Source: Mesorhizobium loti R88b
Lineage (GTDB): Bacteria; Pseudomonadota; Alphaproteobacteria; Rhizobiales; Rhizobiaceae
NCBI RefSeq assembly: GCF_013170845.1
Contig: NZ_CP033367.1
Span: forward strand, 6,821,001 to 6,885,000
Reading direction: 5' to 3'
Length of the DNA: 64,000 nt
Below the pieces are notes generated by a model that saw only the letters and a list, made by a program, of their open reading frames with translations, was not told where the DNA came from and searched no databases. The position numbers and the translations under genes were made by a program. Shown here in pieces: positions 17,779 through 27,318 of this stretch (position 1 is its first letter; every line of letters starts with the position of its first letter).

Positions 17779-18966
17779 TTATAAAGATACGATTGCCATA
17801 CGATCTGCAGTTGCAGTAACGCCCGCGAAAGCTGACACCGCGACGCGATTATTGGGTTTGCCGGGGATTGATTGTTCCCCCTCATCAGAAAGAAGTCGTC
17901 CATCCCGCGCGTCCCAGCCAATTCTAACTTGTTGGTCGACATGGAATCGCTGAGATCGGGCGTGGCTCGGTGCTGCTAAAGTGAGAAACACTGGAATCTT
18001 TGCACGTAACCGAATACGATACTTAATGACATTTCCCTGGTAGACGGCCTCTTCGACCACACCTTCGAATTCATTATCAGTGCGAACGCCGGGGTCGAGA
18101 GGGATGATCTTGTCGGGTCGGATCATGAGGGTCACAGCCCCCTGCAGGCTATCGGATCCCTGCCACATCGCTCGAATTTGCAGGCCGGCCAGGTCAAGGA
18201 GAGGGCCGTCTTTTCTACTTTCAACAATATGAGTGCGAAGGAAATTGGACTCGCCGATGAAACCTGCAACGAAGCGCGTTTGCGGAGTCTCATATATTTC
18301 TTCAGGCGTCCCGATTTGCTCGACGTTGCCCTTATTCATCACCACGATTCGATCAGACATCGTGAGCGCTTCACTTTGATCGTGTGTGACGAAGACCACA
18401 GTTATTCCAAGGGACTTCTGAAGGCGCTTCAGCTCAAGCTGCATATGCTCGCGAAGCTGTTTGTCAAGCGCACCAAGCGGTTCGTCCATGAGGACTACGC
18501 CTGGGCGAAACACAAGTGCGCGAGCCAAGGCAACTCGCTGCTGTTGGCCGCCGGATAACTCGTGCGGCATCCGCGCTTCATAGCCGCTCAGTTGAACAAG
18601 ATCGAGCGCTTCGGCGACACCGGCTCGAAGTTCAGAGCCGGATACTCTGCGCATCTTGAGCGCAAATGCCACGTTCTCGAAAACGGATAGATGTGGAAAT
18701 AGCGCATAATTCTGGAATACAACTCCGATGTTGCGTCTAGGCACGGGTAGCCCGGTTATTGGTCGGGCGCCGACAAAGATTTGGCCGGAGGTGGGCGTTT
18801 CGAACCCCGCGACCATCATCAACGTTGTCGTCTTGCCGGAACCACTTGGTCCGAGAAATGAGACAAATTCGCCGGCCTCGATTTGAACCGACAAGTCATT
18901 AACCCCTCGCACGCTGCCGTACTGTTTACAAAGTCGCTCTAACCGCAGCGGTTCACCTCTGGGCAT
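17779..18966 (-). CDS. ABC transporter ATP-binding protein (PotA-like)
   Basis: The 395-residue ATPase has Walker A GPSGSGKT (residues 39-46), signature [15 protein letters not shown], Walker B VVLMDEPLGALD, switch His in VFVTHDQSEA, and a C-terminal TOBE region. ATG 18966 is chosen because GGAGG lies 5 bases before it; an in-frame GTG at 18978 overlaps that ribosome site. First gene of a four-gene unit (ATPase, binding protein, permease, M24 hydrolase). An IS5 element ends 237 bp upstream and may have displaced its promoter. Confidence 0.9.
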   Translation of the reverse strand: MPRGEPLRLERLCKQYGSVRGVNDLSVQIEAGEFVSFLGPSGSGKTTTLMMVAGFETPTSGQIFVGARPITGLPVPRRNIGVVFQNYALFPHLSVFENVAFALKMRRVSGSELRAGVAEALDLVQLSGYEARMPHELSGGQQQRVALARALVFRPGVVLMDEPLGALDKQLREHMQLELKRLQKSLGITVVFVTHDQSEALTMSDRIVVMNKGNVEQIGTPEEIYETPQTRFVAGFIGESNFLRTHIVESRKDGPLLDLAGLQIRAMWQGSDSLQGAVTLMIRPDKIIPLDPGVRTDNEFEGVVEEAVYQGNVIKYRIRLRAKIPVFLTLAAPSHARSQRFHVDQQVRIGWDARDGRLLSDEGEQSIPGKPNNRVAVSAFAGVTATADRMAIVSL

Positions 18967-19202
18967 CGACGCCTCCACGTGAGGCTAATGGATGTGAATG
19001 AGACGTCATGTCCCAGTTCTCCTCTTTTAGGCTATCGGCGCGGTTGATCCGCACTCCTTCGGCGATCACGAGCGAAAGTATCGGTGATCATTTTCCACAA
19101 CATCAACCTGCATTAAGCATCCTCTCCGAGGCGAAATGGCGTCAATGTGGGCGGCCTGTTGAAGAAAAATTCGCAAAAGAGCGTTGTGATTGAAATTTCT
19201 TA

Positions 19203-20105
19203 GAGTCCGTTTGGAAATTCATGGATGAGCGGTTCTTCGTAGCAGGTTGCCGCCCATGGCGACGAGGATCATGGCGTGAGAGACATCGATGCGCTGCTCG
19301 TACGAGGCGTCGCCATCGGGTCATCCAGCCGAAGGTGCGCTCGACGACCCAGCGACGGGGCAGAGCGTGGAAGCCCTTCTGGTCGTCGGATCGGCGGATG
19401 ATGTCGATGACGAAGTCGAGATAGGCGGCCTTGTCCATGAGCTTGAGCCGATCGTAGGCGCCGTCGGCGAACAGATGCTTCACCCAGGGCCAGCGCTTGC
19501 GGATGCCGTCGAGAACGGCCTGCGCGCCGGCGCTGTCGGAGATGTCGGCTGGCGTCAGGTTGACCATCAAGAGCCGCCCGTCGGTATCGACTGCAATGTG
19601 GCGCTTGCGGCCGACGATCTTCTTGCCGGCGTCATAGCCTCTTTGCGCGCCAGGGGCCGAAGCCTTCACCGACTGGCTGTCGATCACGCCCGCCGTGGGA
19701 CTGGCCTCGCGCCCAGCCCGTTCGCGATCCAGCATCAGCGTCACGTCGTGGATGGTCTGGAACAGAAAGCGCCGCGCCAGTTCACGGAACCAGCCATAGA
19801 CCGTCTGCCAAGGCCCGAAGTGGATCGGCAGCATCCGCCAGCCGCAACCGGAGCGGACCAGGTAGCGCACGGCGTTGATCACCTCCCGGAAATCAGCCTC
19901 GCGCGGACGGCCCCGACGCCGCCCGGGCTTGGGCATCAGCGGGGCGATCTGGTACCATTCTTCGTCCGTCAAATCAGACGGGTAACGCTTGGTCTTCTTG
20001 GCGATCTGGGCCATCCGCCCACGGCTCTGTTTGGTCCACATCCACAGCTTGAATCACAAATAGCCTCACCGCAAAACCCCAACCCTCGATTTTCCAAACG
20101 GCCTC
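19203..20105 (-). mobile_element. IS5-family element
   Basis: The 903-bp element starts GAGTCCGTTTGGAAA and ends, in reverse complement, GAGGCCGTTTGGAAA. It is flanked by TTA on both sides (19200-19202, 20106-20108). It carries one transposase gene with a late frameshift. Confidence 0.85.
19219..20041 (-). pseudogene. IS5-family transposase, frameshifted near the C-terminus
   Basis: The protein shows the IS5 start YPSDLTDEEWYQIAPLMP, GVIDSQSVKAS (Asp), FADGAYDR (Asp) and RRWVVERTFGWMTRWRRLVR (Glu region). After VR the expected DYEQRIDVSHAMILVAMGG is found in another frame, which implies a short deletion at about 19300. All catalytic positions lie before the break. Confidence 0.8.
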
Positions 20106-20260
20106 TTAGCCGTCGGAGGCCTACACGCAGCAGGTCATACTCGATCGTATAGACACGCCCCTAGCAATGGAACCCAGCAAGTCGGCGAACCAAGGCATTC
20201 AGAGGCTCGGTGACCGCGTTTTGGCCACCAGCGCCTCGTTGTACATAGGCGTCACCCCTT
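20106..20260 (-). pseudogene. Possible transposase C-terminal remnant (ISL3-like)
   Basis: The minus strand reads VTEPLNALVRRLAGFHC, a stop, then GRVYTIEYDLLRVGLRRL. This resembles the end of ISL3-type transposases (TEA/PLN ... GRGYTF..LRAR). It is short and broken. The rest up to 20443 shows nothing recognisable. Confidence 0.3.
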
Positions 20261-20443
20261 TGACCCAAGACTTGTCAACTCTCTCACGATGGTAGATCAC
20301 ATTTGCAAGCTTATGGAGAGTATGGGGATAGATCGCGCCTCTTGCTAAAACGCGCAAAGTGTATCCCGGCAAATTCCTGTATAATATGGACCGACTGAGC
20401 GCTGCAATGGCATACGTGAATTTGAAGTTAATTCGCTCTGGTA

Positions 20444-20689
20444 TTATTCGTGGAACAGCACGGCGCGGAGCTGAGCCAAAAACTCTGTCGAAAACTTTCC
20501 ACCGCCTCTAAGCACGACGCTAAAAATACAATGAAGTACCGTCATTACTTCCTCTGCCTTAAGTAGGGAAAATGATCGGAAGTGCGTCAGCTTTTTCGAT
20601 TGGCGCAGATAGGGGAGCCGGACAAAAGTAACCTCCTGCCCTCCCTTGTTCTTGTTTACATTGCTAACGATACCTATGACCGGTCGCAT
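20444..20689 (-). pseudogene. Degenerate class I glutamine amidotransferase (peptidase C26) gene
   Basis: It begins MRPVIGIVSN, like the intact gene at 48421-49131 (MRPLVGIVSN), and has SVVLRGGGKFSTEF where the intact one has GIVLTGGGDFPTEF. The middle is garbled and the catalytic Cys part is absent. It sits directly downstream of M24 copy 2, just as the intact gene follows M24 copy 4, so it is the ghost of the same two-gene unit. Confidence 0.7.
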
Positions 20690-20712
20690 GAGTTTAGCCA
20701 TCTTCTGGGATT

Positions 20713-21873
20713 TCAGGTGCACGAGAAGAGCTTGCGCTCCATGCAGGTTAGGCGTTCCGGGCCTTGTTCCGTCACCAGCACCATGTCGCTGAAGCCCATC
20801 CCGCCTGCCATCATCAGCATATCAAACACCATTCCCGGCTCCAGGACCCATTCCACGCCCGGCACGAACTCGCGGATAAATTCGCCGGCGGAGGGGCGGT
20901 AGTTGAGACCAAGCGAATAGCCGGAACGGTTGGTATATGTCTTGCGCAGCCCCGTTGCCAGCAGCGGCTCGCGGCAAGCTCGGTCAATCACACTGGCTGG
21001 TGTGCCCGGCCGCATCAACGCGATGGCATCGTCTTGCACGCGGATGATTGTCTCAGCGATGTGCTGCTGCTCAGCGCTGGGCAGCCCAACAATGGCGGTA
21101 CGCATCAAACGTGCCCAGTAATGTCGATGAATCCCGCTGAGCTCAAGATAGACCGTATCGCCACGCTCCAATTGCCGGTCGGTATAGGATCCGTGTAAAA
21201 GATTTGTCCGATTGCCGGAAGTGATGACACCGCTAAGCGGCATTTCCGCCCCGGCGTTCACCAATGCGCCGAACACGGTGCCGGCGAGCTGTCGCTCCGT
21301 GATGCCCGGCGTGACAGCCTCGATACCAGCGTAAATGCCCGCTTCAACGCAACGGGCAGCGCCGCGCAGATAATCTATTTCCCGCGGCGATTTGATCAGT
21401 CGCAGATGGTCGACGATGCGCGGCTCTCTGACAAAAGTCGCATTTGGCAGCAGCGCCTGCAGCATCTTCCACCGTTCTAGTGTCAAGAACCATGAGTGCT
21501 CATCCACGCCGACACGCCCGGCCGCCAAGCCCAAGCCCTCGAGGGCTCTCCGCGCCGCGTCGAGTGAAACGCGGATCGGATCGGATGAATCTGCGTAGCT
21601 CGTGTGGCTCGTGACCCAAGACGTGAGGTGCGCTGCTGGGATTTCTACATCGCGCAAGATCAGCACTGGATCGCGATGGCTCGGAACCGCTACGGCGTGA
21701 TATGAGAAAAAGCCCGCCCCAGCGTCGAGACCTGTCAGATATTGAATGTTCTCGGGCTGATGCAGGAGTAACACGTCCAGATCATGCTTTGCCATTTCCT
21801 CCTGCGTGCGTTGAAGGCGTGTCTTATATTCTTCAACAGGGAAATCCATCCCGCTATTCGTATGCTCGGTCAC
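20713..21873 (-). CDS. M24-family hydrolase, EutD/DoeA-creatinase type, copy 2
   Basis: GTG 21873 is preceded by AAGGAG at 9 bases and gives 386 residues, the same length and start pattern as copy 4 (VTEHTNSGMDFPVEEY versus VTEAANSRMDFPLEEY). A longer in-frame extension to 22008 has no family similarity. The creatinase N-terminal and M24 C-terminal domains are complete, without the classical metal ligands. The 3' ~400 bp are about 96% identical to copy 1 while the rest is clearly diverged. It stands between an amidotransferase ghost and an IS1595 element; a promoter is not obvious. Confidence 0.8.
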   Translation of the reverse strand: MTEHTNSGMDFPVEEYKTRLQRTQEEMAKHDLDVLLLHQPENIQYLTGLDAGAGFFSYHAVAVPSHRDPVLILRDVEIPAAHLTSWVTSHTSYADSSDPIRVSLDAARRALEGLGLAAGRVGVDEHSWFLTLERWKMLQALLPNATFVREPRIVDHLRLIKSPREIDYLRGAARCVEAGIYAGIEAVTPGITERQLAGTVFGALVNAGAEMPLSGVITSGNRTNLLHGSYTDRQLERGDTVYLELSGIHRHYWARLMRTAIVGLPSAEQQHIAETIIRVQDDAIALMRPGTPASVIDRACREPLLATGLRKTYTNRSGYSLGLNYRPSAGEFIREFVPGVEWVLEPGMVFDMLMMAGGMGFSDMVLVTEQGPERLTCMERKLFSCT

Positions 21874-22205
21874 CGTCGTGGGCTCCTTCGTTGTCGCCCC
21901 ACCTCTAGATGTGCGTACCTTCTGCATTCGCCTGGGTGAAACAAATCTCTTGGCCAAGGATAGCAATTGGGCAAGTGGTACCATCCGGAGGAGAGGACTT
22001 TGCGCCAAAATGAGTCAGCAGCTGAAACGTGAGCCGCGCAAGGGTGCTCGGTTTGACATGCAATCTTCCGTTGGCCTCCGTTCGACGACCCGTTAGGGAT
22101 TCATCCAAATCAACGGGCTGTATGTAAGCGAGGATCTACTGCTCGTCATCGCGATCGGCATGAAGGGGCGGAATAAGAGCAGTTCGAAATCGTACGAGGC
22201 CTTTA

Positions 22206-23265
22206 TCAACCAAAGACAGCTACGGCGGATTTGACGATGATGCAGCCATACTGGCTTTGGCGCATCTGACGACCTATGGCTGTGCGAAAAACATTCGTCA
22301 AGTGCAGCGCAGGCGTCACGCGCGGCGACAGGGTACGCACGCTCTCCCGGCCATGCCTGGTTTTGCGAATGACGTTTCCTGTGACGACGCGCTGCGACCA
22401 TCGGAAGTCGATCTCGTGGAAATACAGGTCGGCATGCTGCGGGCTGATATGATGAAAGACGCCGGCGATGGTACGGGGGACGCGGAGTTGAAGCCCTCGA
22501 CCGAGTTGACGTGGACAGCGTCGCGAACAGCTGGTCTCATGCTTGGCAAAGCTCTCACCAATGGCCATGAATGCCTTCCACTCGTCGCTCATCAAGTGAG
22601 CTCCGGGTTCAATCTGCGCCTCAACGACGCGTTCGCTTGCTCGCGCCGAAAGACCGGTCACAACCGCCGCACGCGCATCACCGGCCAGCGTGCCACGCAT
22701 TACATCAGTCGGACGCCGCACCATTGCCATAACTGACGTTTTGTGCGTATTCGCCTGGCCTTTCCAGCCGCGGCCCGGAGGTGGGTCGTCGGGATTCTTT
22801 CTGGGCCTTTCACCGAGATGGAAATGGTCGATCTCCACCGTGCCGGCGAGCACGTTCTCCCGCGCCACCAATAAGACGCAGTGCATGTCCAATTCGCCAG
22901 ATGCTGGCTGGCTCACCCCGAGCGCCTCGGCTGGACGCACCCACGACAAGCCCTTGTCGGATGGCAGTAACAGCCACATAGCCTTCAGGCAAACACTCAA
23001 GGGAAGCTTCGTGGAGTGCAGAGGCGTATGTGTCGTCACCGTGAACTGGAACCGGCAATCGCCGCTGGAACATTGATAACGACCCGGTCGGGCACGCCGC
23101 TTGCCGGTATCGCGACCGGCAAGTGCAATCGAGCGTTTGTATCCGCAGGCGGAGCAGATCCGGCCATCCGGCCGAACCAGCAACCGACGGCTATGCTGCT
23201 ATCCGGAAGGCCGCGATCATTTCTTCAACAGTTCGAATGCTGGAAAGCGTGACAATGTTCTTCAT
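22206..23265 (-). pseudogene. IS1595-family transposase, frameshifted
   Basis: The reading begins MKNIVTLSSIRTVEEMIAAF in one frame and continues in another with a zinc ribbon (RPDGRICSACGYKRS, YQCSSGDCRF). It then has the ISXO2-like DDE part VEIDHFHLGERPRKNP and LMSDEWKAF. Near 22540 the frame changes again: VNSVEGFNS and RTIAGVFHHISPQHADLYF lie in different frames. At least two indels, so it is inactive. GGATTCATCCAAATCAACGG at 22091 may be the element end. Confidence 0.8.
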
Positions 23266-23761
23266 CAGCCATGCAGCAGCCACGCCTGAACCAGGGTACC
23301 AAGGTTCGAAATAAGTGCAGCTGACCACTAGCAACGGAACGACTTATGTAAAACGGTAACGGGTGGAGATGTTCTCCTCGACATTGTCAGAGCTTCTCGA
23401 TCGATTGCGGGCTGGATTTCACGAGTTATTCAAATGGCCCTCGCCATTCAAGCCAAGCCGCCAAACTTGCGCACCCGCTAACACCAGAAGCGGGATCCGT
23501 CATGGCTAGGGTCAGGATCTGTAATTTGCAGAGCTTGGCGGTGTATCCCTTGAGGGTTTCAAGGATCTGTCCGCACTGGCCGAGCCGGAGCTGGTCGTGC
23601 TGTATCGGGTCTCACAAGGCCGGACGTTGCATTGACTCGAAGCGGGCTGTCAGGCCCATCTGACTACCTTCGCATATCGTCCGTCCCTGCGTTCCCTCGC
23701 GGGACACCGCCCTCGGATCAGCGCTGGCGCTTCACCGCTGGCAAACTGTTTCTACCTCATC
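23266..23761. other. Intergenic stretch without a recognised gene
   Basis: About 500 bp between two broken transposase genes. No frame shows family features on either strand. It probably contains ends of the flanking elements, which I could not delimit. Confidence 0.4.
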
Positions 23762-24768
23762 TCAAGCCTCGAACAAAGTGCCGTCGCGCAGCATGGCATG
23801 CATGATGACAGCGAGACGCCGCGCGAGTGCCACTCGGGCTTTCTTCAGGCCGCGGCGCTTCGAGATTTTCAGCGCCCAGGTCTTGAGCGCGAAGCTCTCC
23901 CGGCTCCGAGTCAGGATTGAGTTGGCCGCTTCATAGAGAAGCTTGCGGACCATGCTGTCACCTTGCTTGGTGATCCGGCCGGTCCAGTCGAGTTCGCCAG
24001 ATTGACGACGCCTGGGCACCAGACCAAAGTAGGCGCCCGCGTTTCGCGATTGTCGGAACCGACCGCCTCGTCGATGGCGGCGGAGAACGCGGCTGAAGTC
24101 TGGATGCCAACACCAGGTATACTCATAAGGATTTGGCAGGCCTGCGACTGAGCGGCGAGCATACGCAGCTTGAGATCCAGCTCCTTGATCTGCTCGACCA
24201 GTTGCACGCGCACCGTCAGCAACGAAGTAATCGCTTCGCCAAGACCAGGGATGTGGGATGCTTCCATGATGCGTTCGATGAAGGCCTTTCCCTGCCCGAC
24301 GCCCGGCCTATAGCCGAAGGTAGCGCACAACCAACGGATCATGTTGTCGAGCCGGACACGGGCCTCCACCAGATGACCGCGAGCGATGATCATGCTGCGT
24401 ATACCGTGTGCGCCCGGCGATTTGACATGAACCTCCTTGTAGAAGCCCGTTCTTGCCAGTTGCGCGAGCCCTGCAGCATCATGCGGATCGGTCTTGTTCG
24501 CCTTCATCGCCTCGAGGCTCTGGTGCGCCTGGCGGGCATCGATACACACCACGTTGACGCCCAACTCCCGCAGGCCAAGGCAGATCGCGGGTGACATACG
24601 TCCGGTTTCGATCACCGCCCGCTCGATCGGGCCGTGTCGGCGTAATGCGTCGGCGATCGCATCCGGCGTGCTCTCAGCGTTCTCGGAACTCAGCTTGCGC
24701 CCATTTTCATCGATAATGCAGACCTGCGTGCTTTCCATCGACAGGTCCAGTCCGGCATAATGCTTCAT
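23762..24768 (-). pseudogene. IS110-family transposase, one frameshift
   Basis: The N-terminal RuvC-like DEDD domain is clear (YAGLDLSMES, AVIETG, KTDPHDAAGLAQLART), as is IPGVGIQTSAAF of the C-terminal part. Near 24040 the frame changes, and FGLVPRRRQSGELDWTGRIT to ARRLAVIMHAML continues in a second frame to a stop at 23762. It differs from the element at 58323, so it is a separate IS110 lineage. Confidence 0.85.
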
Positions 24769-24812
24769 GGCTGTTTCCTTCCTTCAGGATTCGACAACCA
24801 GAAGTGTGCGCC

Positions 24813-25609
24813 TCACCCGAGTCCCGAGGGAAGCAACCACAAATTACACGATGACTCATAAGCGCGCAGCCACAGGCGTATTGACGCGAGCTGGACCATG
24901 GGGAGGAAGTTGTCGGCGAGCTTTTCATAGCGGGTTGAGACGCGACGGAAGTGCCTCAACTTGGAGAAGAAGCGTTCGATCAGGTTGCGCTCGCGGTAGA
25001 GCCGTTTGCTGAAGCAGGGCTTCCATTTCCGGTTACTCTTGGCCGGGATGTTGGGCGTGGCACCCTGCCCCTGGATCAGTGCCCGGATGCGGTCGGCGTC
25101 GTAGGCTTTGTCGGCCAGCACGATGGTGCGTGGGCCAAGATGATCGAGAAGCCGATCAGCGATCTGACCGTCATGTGCCTGTCCTGCTGTCAGACCGAGC
25201 CGGATTGGGAGCCCTTGCGCGTCGTCGACGACGTGGATCTTGGTCGTGAGCCCACTGCGCGATTGACCGAGACAATGATCTGGCCCCCCTTTTTTGCCGT
25301 CGCAGCCTGCTGGTGCGCCCGGATGGAAGTGCTGTCGATCATCTGTATGGCGCCGTCGTGGGCGGCGCTGATGGCGTCCATCAGGCGGTCCCATACGCCT
25401 GCCTTCCGCCATCGCGCAAACCGGTTGTAGCAGGTGGTCCGCGGACCGTAGCGTTCCGGCAGGTCTCGCCATGGGGCACCGGATCGCAAGACCCAGAAAA
25501 TGCCGTTCAGCACGTGGCGGTCATCGACGCGCGGCATCCCTCCCGGCTTGTTGGGCAAGAGCGGCTCGATAACGCGCCACTCGAAGTCGGTCAAATCATA
25601 TCGGCTCAT
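24813..25609 (-). CDS. IS5-family (IS427 group) transposase, two overlapping frames
   Basis: Frame 1 starts MSRYDLTDFEWRVIEPLLPN and carries QMIDSTSIRAHQ (Asp). Frame 2 continues with SGLTTKIHVVDDAQG, VLADKAYDADRI (Asp) and YRERNLIERFFSKLRHFRRV (Glu). The frames meet at A6G6 (25284-25295 in the complement), the usual programmed slippage site of the IS427 group, so one fused transposase can be made. The last codons after YESSC may be outside the element. An IR-like AGAGAGTCTGAATCAG lies just upstream at 25609-25624. Confidence 0.8.
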
Positions 25610-25714
25610 AGAGAGTCTGAATCAGAATTCGCGGAGATATGAAAGTGGACCGTCGGAAAACGGCTTAACCGCAAATATTGACGGATCGCTTGGCAACGCT
25701 GCATCCTTGGCACC

Positions 25715-25894
25715 ATGCTAATCGCAGACGCTGAAGCCAGGATCCGTGAGATCATAATTTCCATCTCCGCAGGGGACTGCCAGAGTGCAGTCACCAAAGC
25801 GGATGTGTCGCACTGTTCGGCGGCCGACGTCGATCGCGTTATATCGGATTATGGACGAACATTCTCTGCGCCGCCGTTTGCCGTTTGGATGTAA
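25715..25894 (+). CDS. Small hypothetical protein, 59 residues
   Basis: An ATG frame encodes MLIADAEARIREIIISISAG and ends RVISDYGRTFSAPPFAVWM. Its acidic, helical start and DYGRT motif look like a real small soluble protein, perhaps the end of a larger family member, but no clear ribosome site precedes it. The remaining sequence from 25632 to 26029 shows no other gene. Function unknown. Confidence 0.3.
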   Translation: MLIADAEARIREIIISISAGDCQSAVTKADVSHCSAADVDRVISDYGRTFSAPPFAVWM

Positions 25895-26029
25895 TAGCTG
25901 TCAACACAGCGGTCGGCGAAGAAGTGGTCAGTCCGAGCGCCGCTTTGGAGCCAAAACGAAGGTGGTCGATCCGATTTGGAGCTTCGTCTCACCGTGACAA
26001 TGATCAACGGTGTGGCGACGGTTGAGCTA

Positions 26030-26637
26030 AAGCGTGTCGCGATTAATTGGCCTCATATCCGGCAGCTTTGAAGAAGTTTCTGCATTCGGCTGGCTGGAAC
26101 AGATGGCAGATATCGCCGAGAGCCTCGCAGAGGGCATCGAAGCTTCTGGCCGCCTTCTTTCGCAGCCTCGCCTTGAGTTTTGAATAGGCCATCTCGATCG
26201 GGTTGAGGTCTGGCGAGTATGGCGGCAGGAACAGGAGCCATGCGCCCCTTTGGCGAACCAGTTGCGCGGCGCGCTCGTTCTTGTGGAAGCCGACATTGTC
26301 GAGAATGACGACATCGCCGGGCGACAGTTCGGGAGCGAGCTGAGTTTCGACGTAGCGTTCGAAGATGGCGGCATTCATCGGCGCGTTGACGATCCATGGC
26401 GCGACAAGACCGTGGCATCGCAGCCCGGCGATGAAGGTTTGCGTCTGCCATTTGCCGAATGGCGCATGCGTCCTGAAGCGCTCGCCCTTCGGCGCCCAGC
26501 CGGTGCGGGCGCAGGTTAATCAGATTGTTCACAAAGCGAGGCGAAACGCGGAAATGACGCGCGGCCTCGCGGTGGCCATGTCCCTCATCGACATACGCAA
26601 CAACACGCCGACGCAACTCAAGCGGTAGCGGCTTGCT
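26030..26637 (-). mobile_element. IS630-family element, internally deleted copy
   Basis: The left end AAGCGTGTCGCGATTAATTG follows a TA (26028-26029). The catalytic 3' part of the transposase ([20 protein letters not shown] to AAGYEAN, with [20 protein letters not shown]) is identical at protein level to the full copy at 50764-51805. About 370 bp between INLR and the GWAPKGE region are missing, as is the 5' end upstream of KPLPLELRRRV. Confidence 0.85.
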
Positions 26638-26793
26638 TTAGACGACATACTTGTAGCTTGATCGCAGTTCGCCAAGCATCGCGGTCATCCCCAATTTATG
26701 AGTTCACGACCTAATTGAGAACTGCTGACGAAAGCTCGTTGCAGCTTGCTGGTAATTGTATGGTGTTGAGCAGAAAACGTGAGCCGCGGTTAT

Positions 26794-27318
26794 TCAGAAA
26801 TCGGCGTTAAGATGAGCTATCTCGTCCCACAGACTTTGACCAAAGCCGCGAAGCACAATCAGCTCAAAACGATTCAAAGCGACGCGCGTGATGTGCACGG
26901 AAATGTGTCCCATCAGCGTCATCGCGGACTGTCCCACGGCCACGGCGTTAAGATCGATAGCGGTACCTTTTGCCAGCAGCGATTGGACAGCGCGGCCCGC
27001 GACTTCAATCCTGATGCGTCCATGGGTCTGGTCGACCGCAAATGCCCGTGTGTCGAGTCTTTCGAAGAGGGCCTGCATATCTGAGCGGGATGTCGGCTCA
27101 TCCCTGACGACCAGCCATTGGCCGGGGCCGAAGGTGCGGATCCTGTTGGCCTCGCCGCCGAACAGGCCTTGCAGCGTGGCCGTAAGATTCTCTGCGCCGG
27201 GCTTGCCGAGTATGTGGATCAGGGTGCCCTCGGGCATCGCCTTCATAGCGAAGGCGTCGGAGCTCCCTACCGGTTTGGTGCTGATCGCCGGACGGTGGAT
27301 GAGTTCGAAATCAGACAT
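26794..27318 (-). CDS. soxG: Sarcosine oxidase gamma subunit, operon 1
   Basis: SoxG is the gamma chain of heterotetrameric sarcosine oxidase. The 174-residue product has the expected GPGQWLVVRDEP and LNRFELIVLRGFGQSLWDEI. It starts at an ATG that overlaps the last 8 bases of soxA, as in operon 2. It is the last gene of soxBDAG. The end at 26794 is followed by 150 bp and the deleted IS630 copy. Confidence 0.88.
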   Translation of the reverse strand: MSDFELIHRPAISTKPVGSSDAFAMKAMPEGTLIHILGKPGAENLTATLQGLFGGEANRIRTFGPGQWLVVRDEPTSRSDMQALFERLDTRAFAVDQTHGRIRIEVAGRAVQSLLAKGTAIDLNAVAVGQSAMTLMGHISVHITRVALNRFELIVLRGFGQSLWDEIAHLNADF

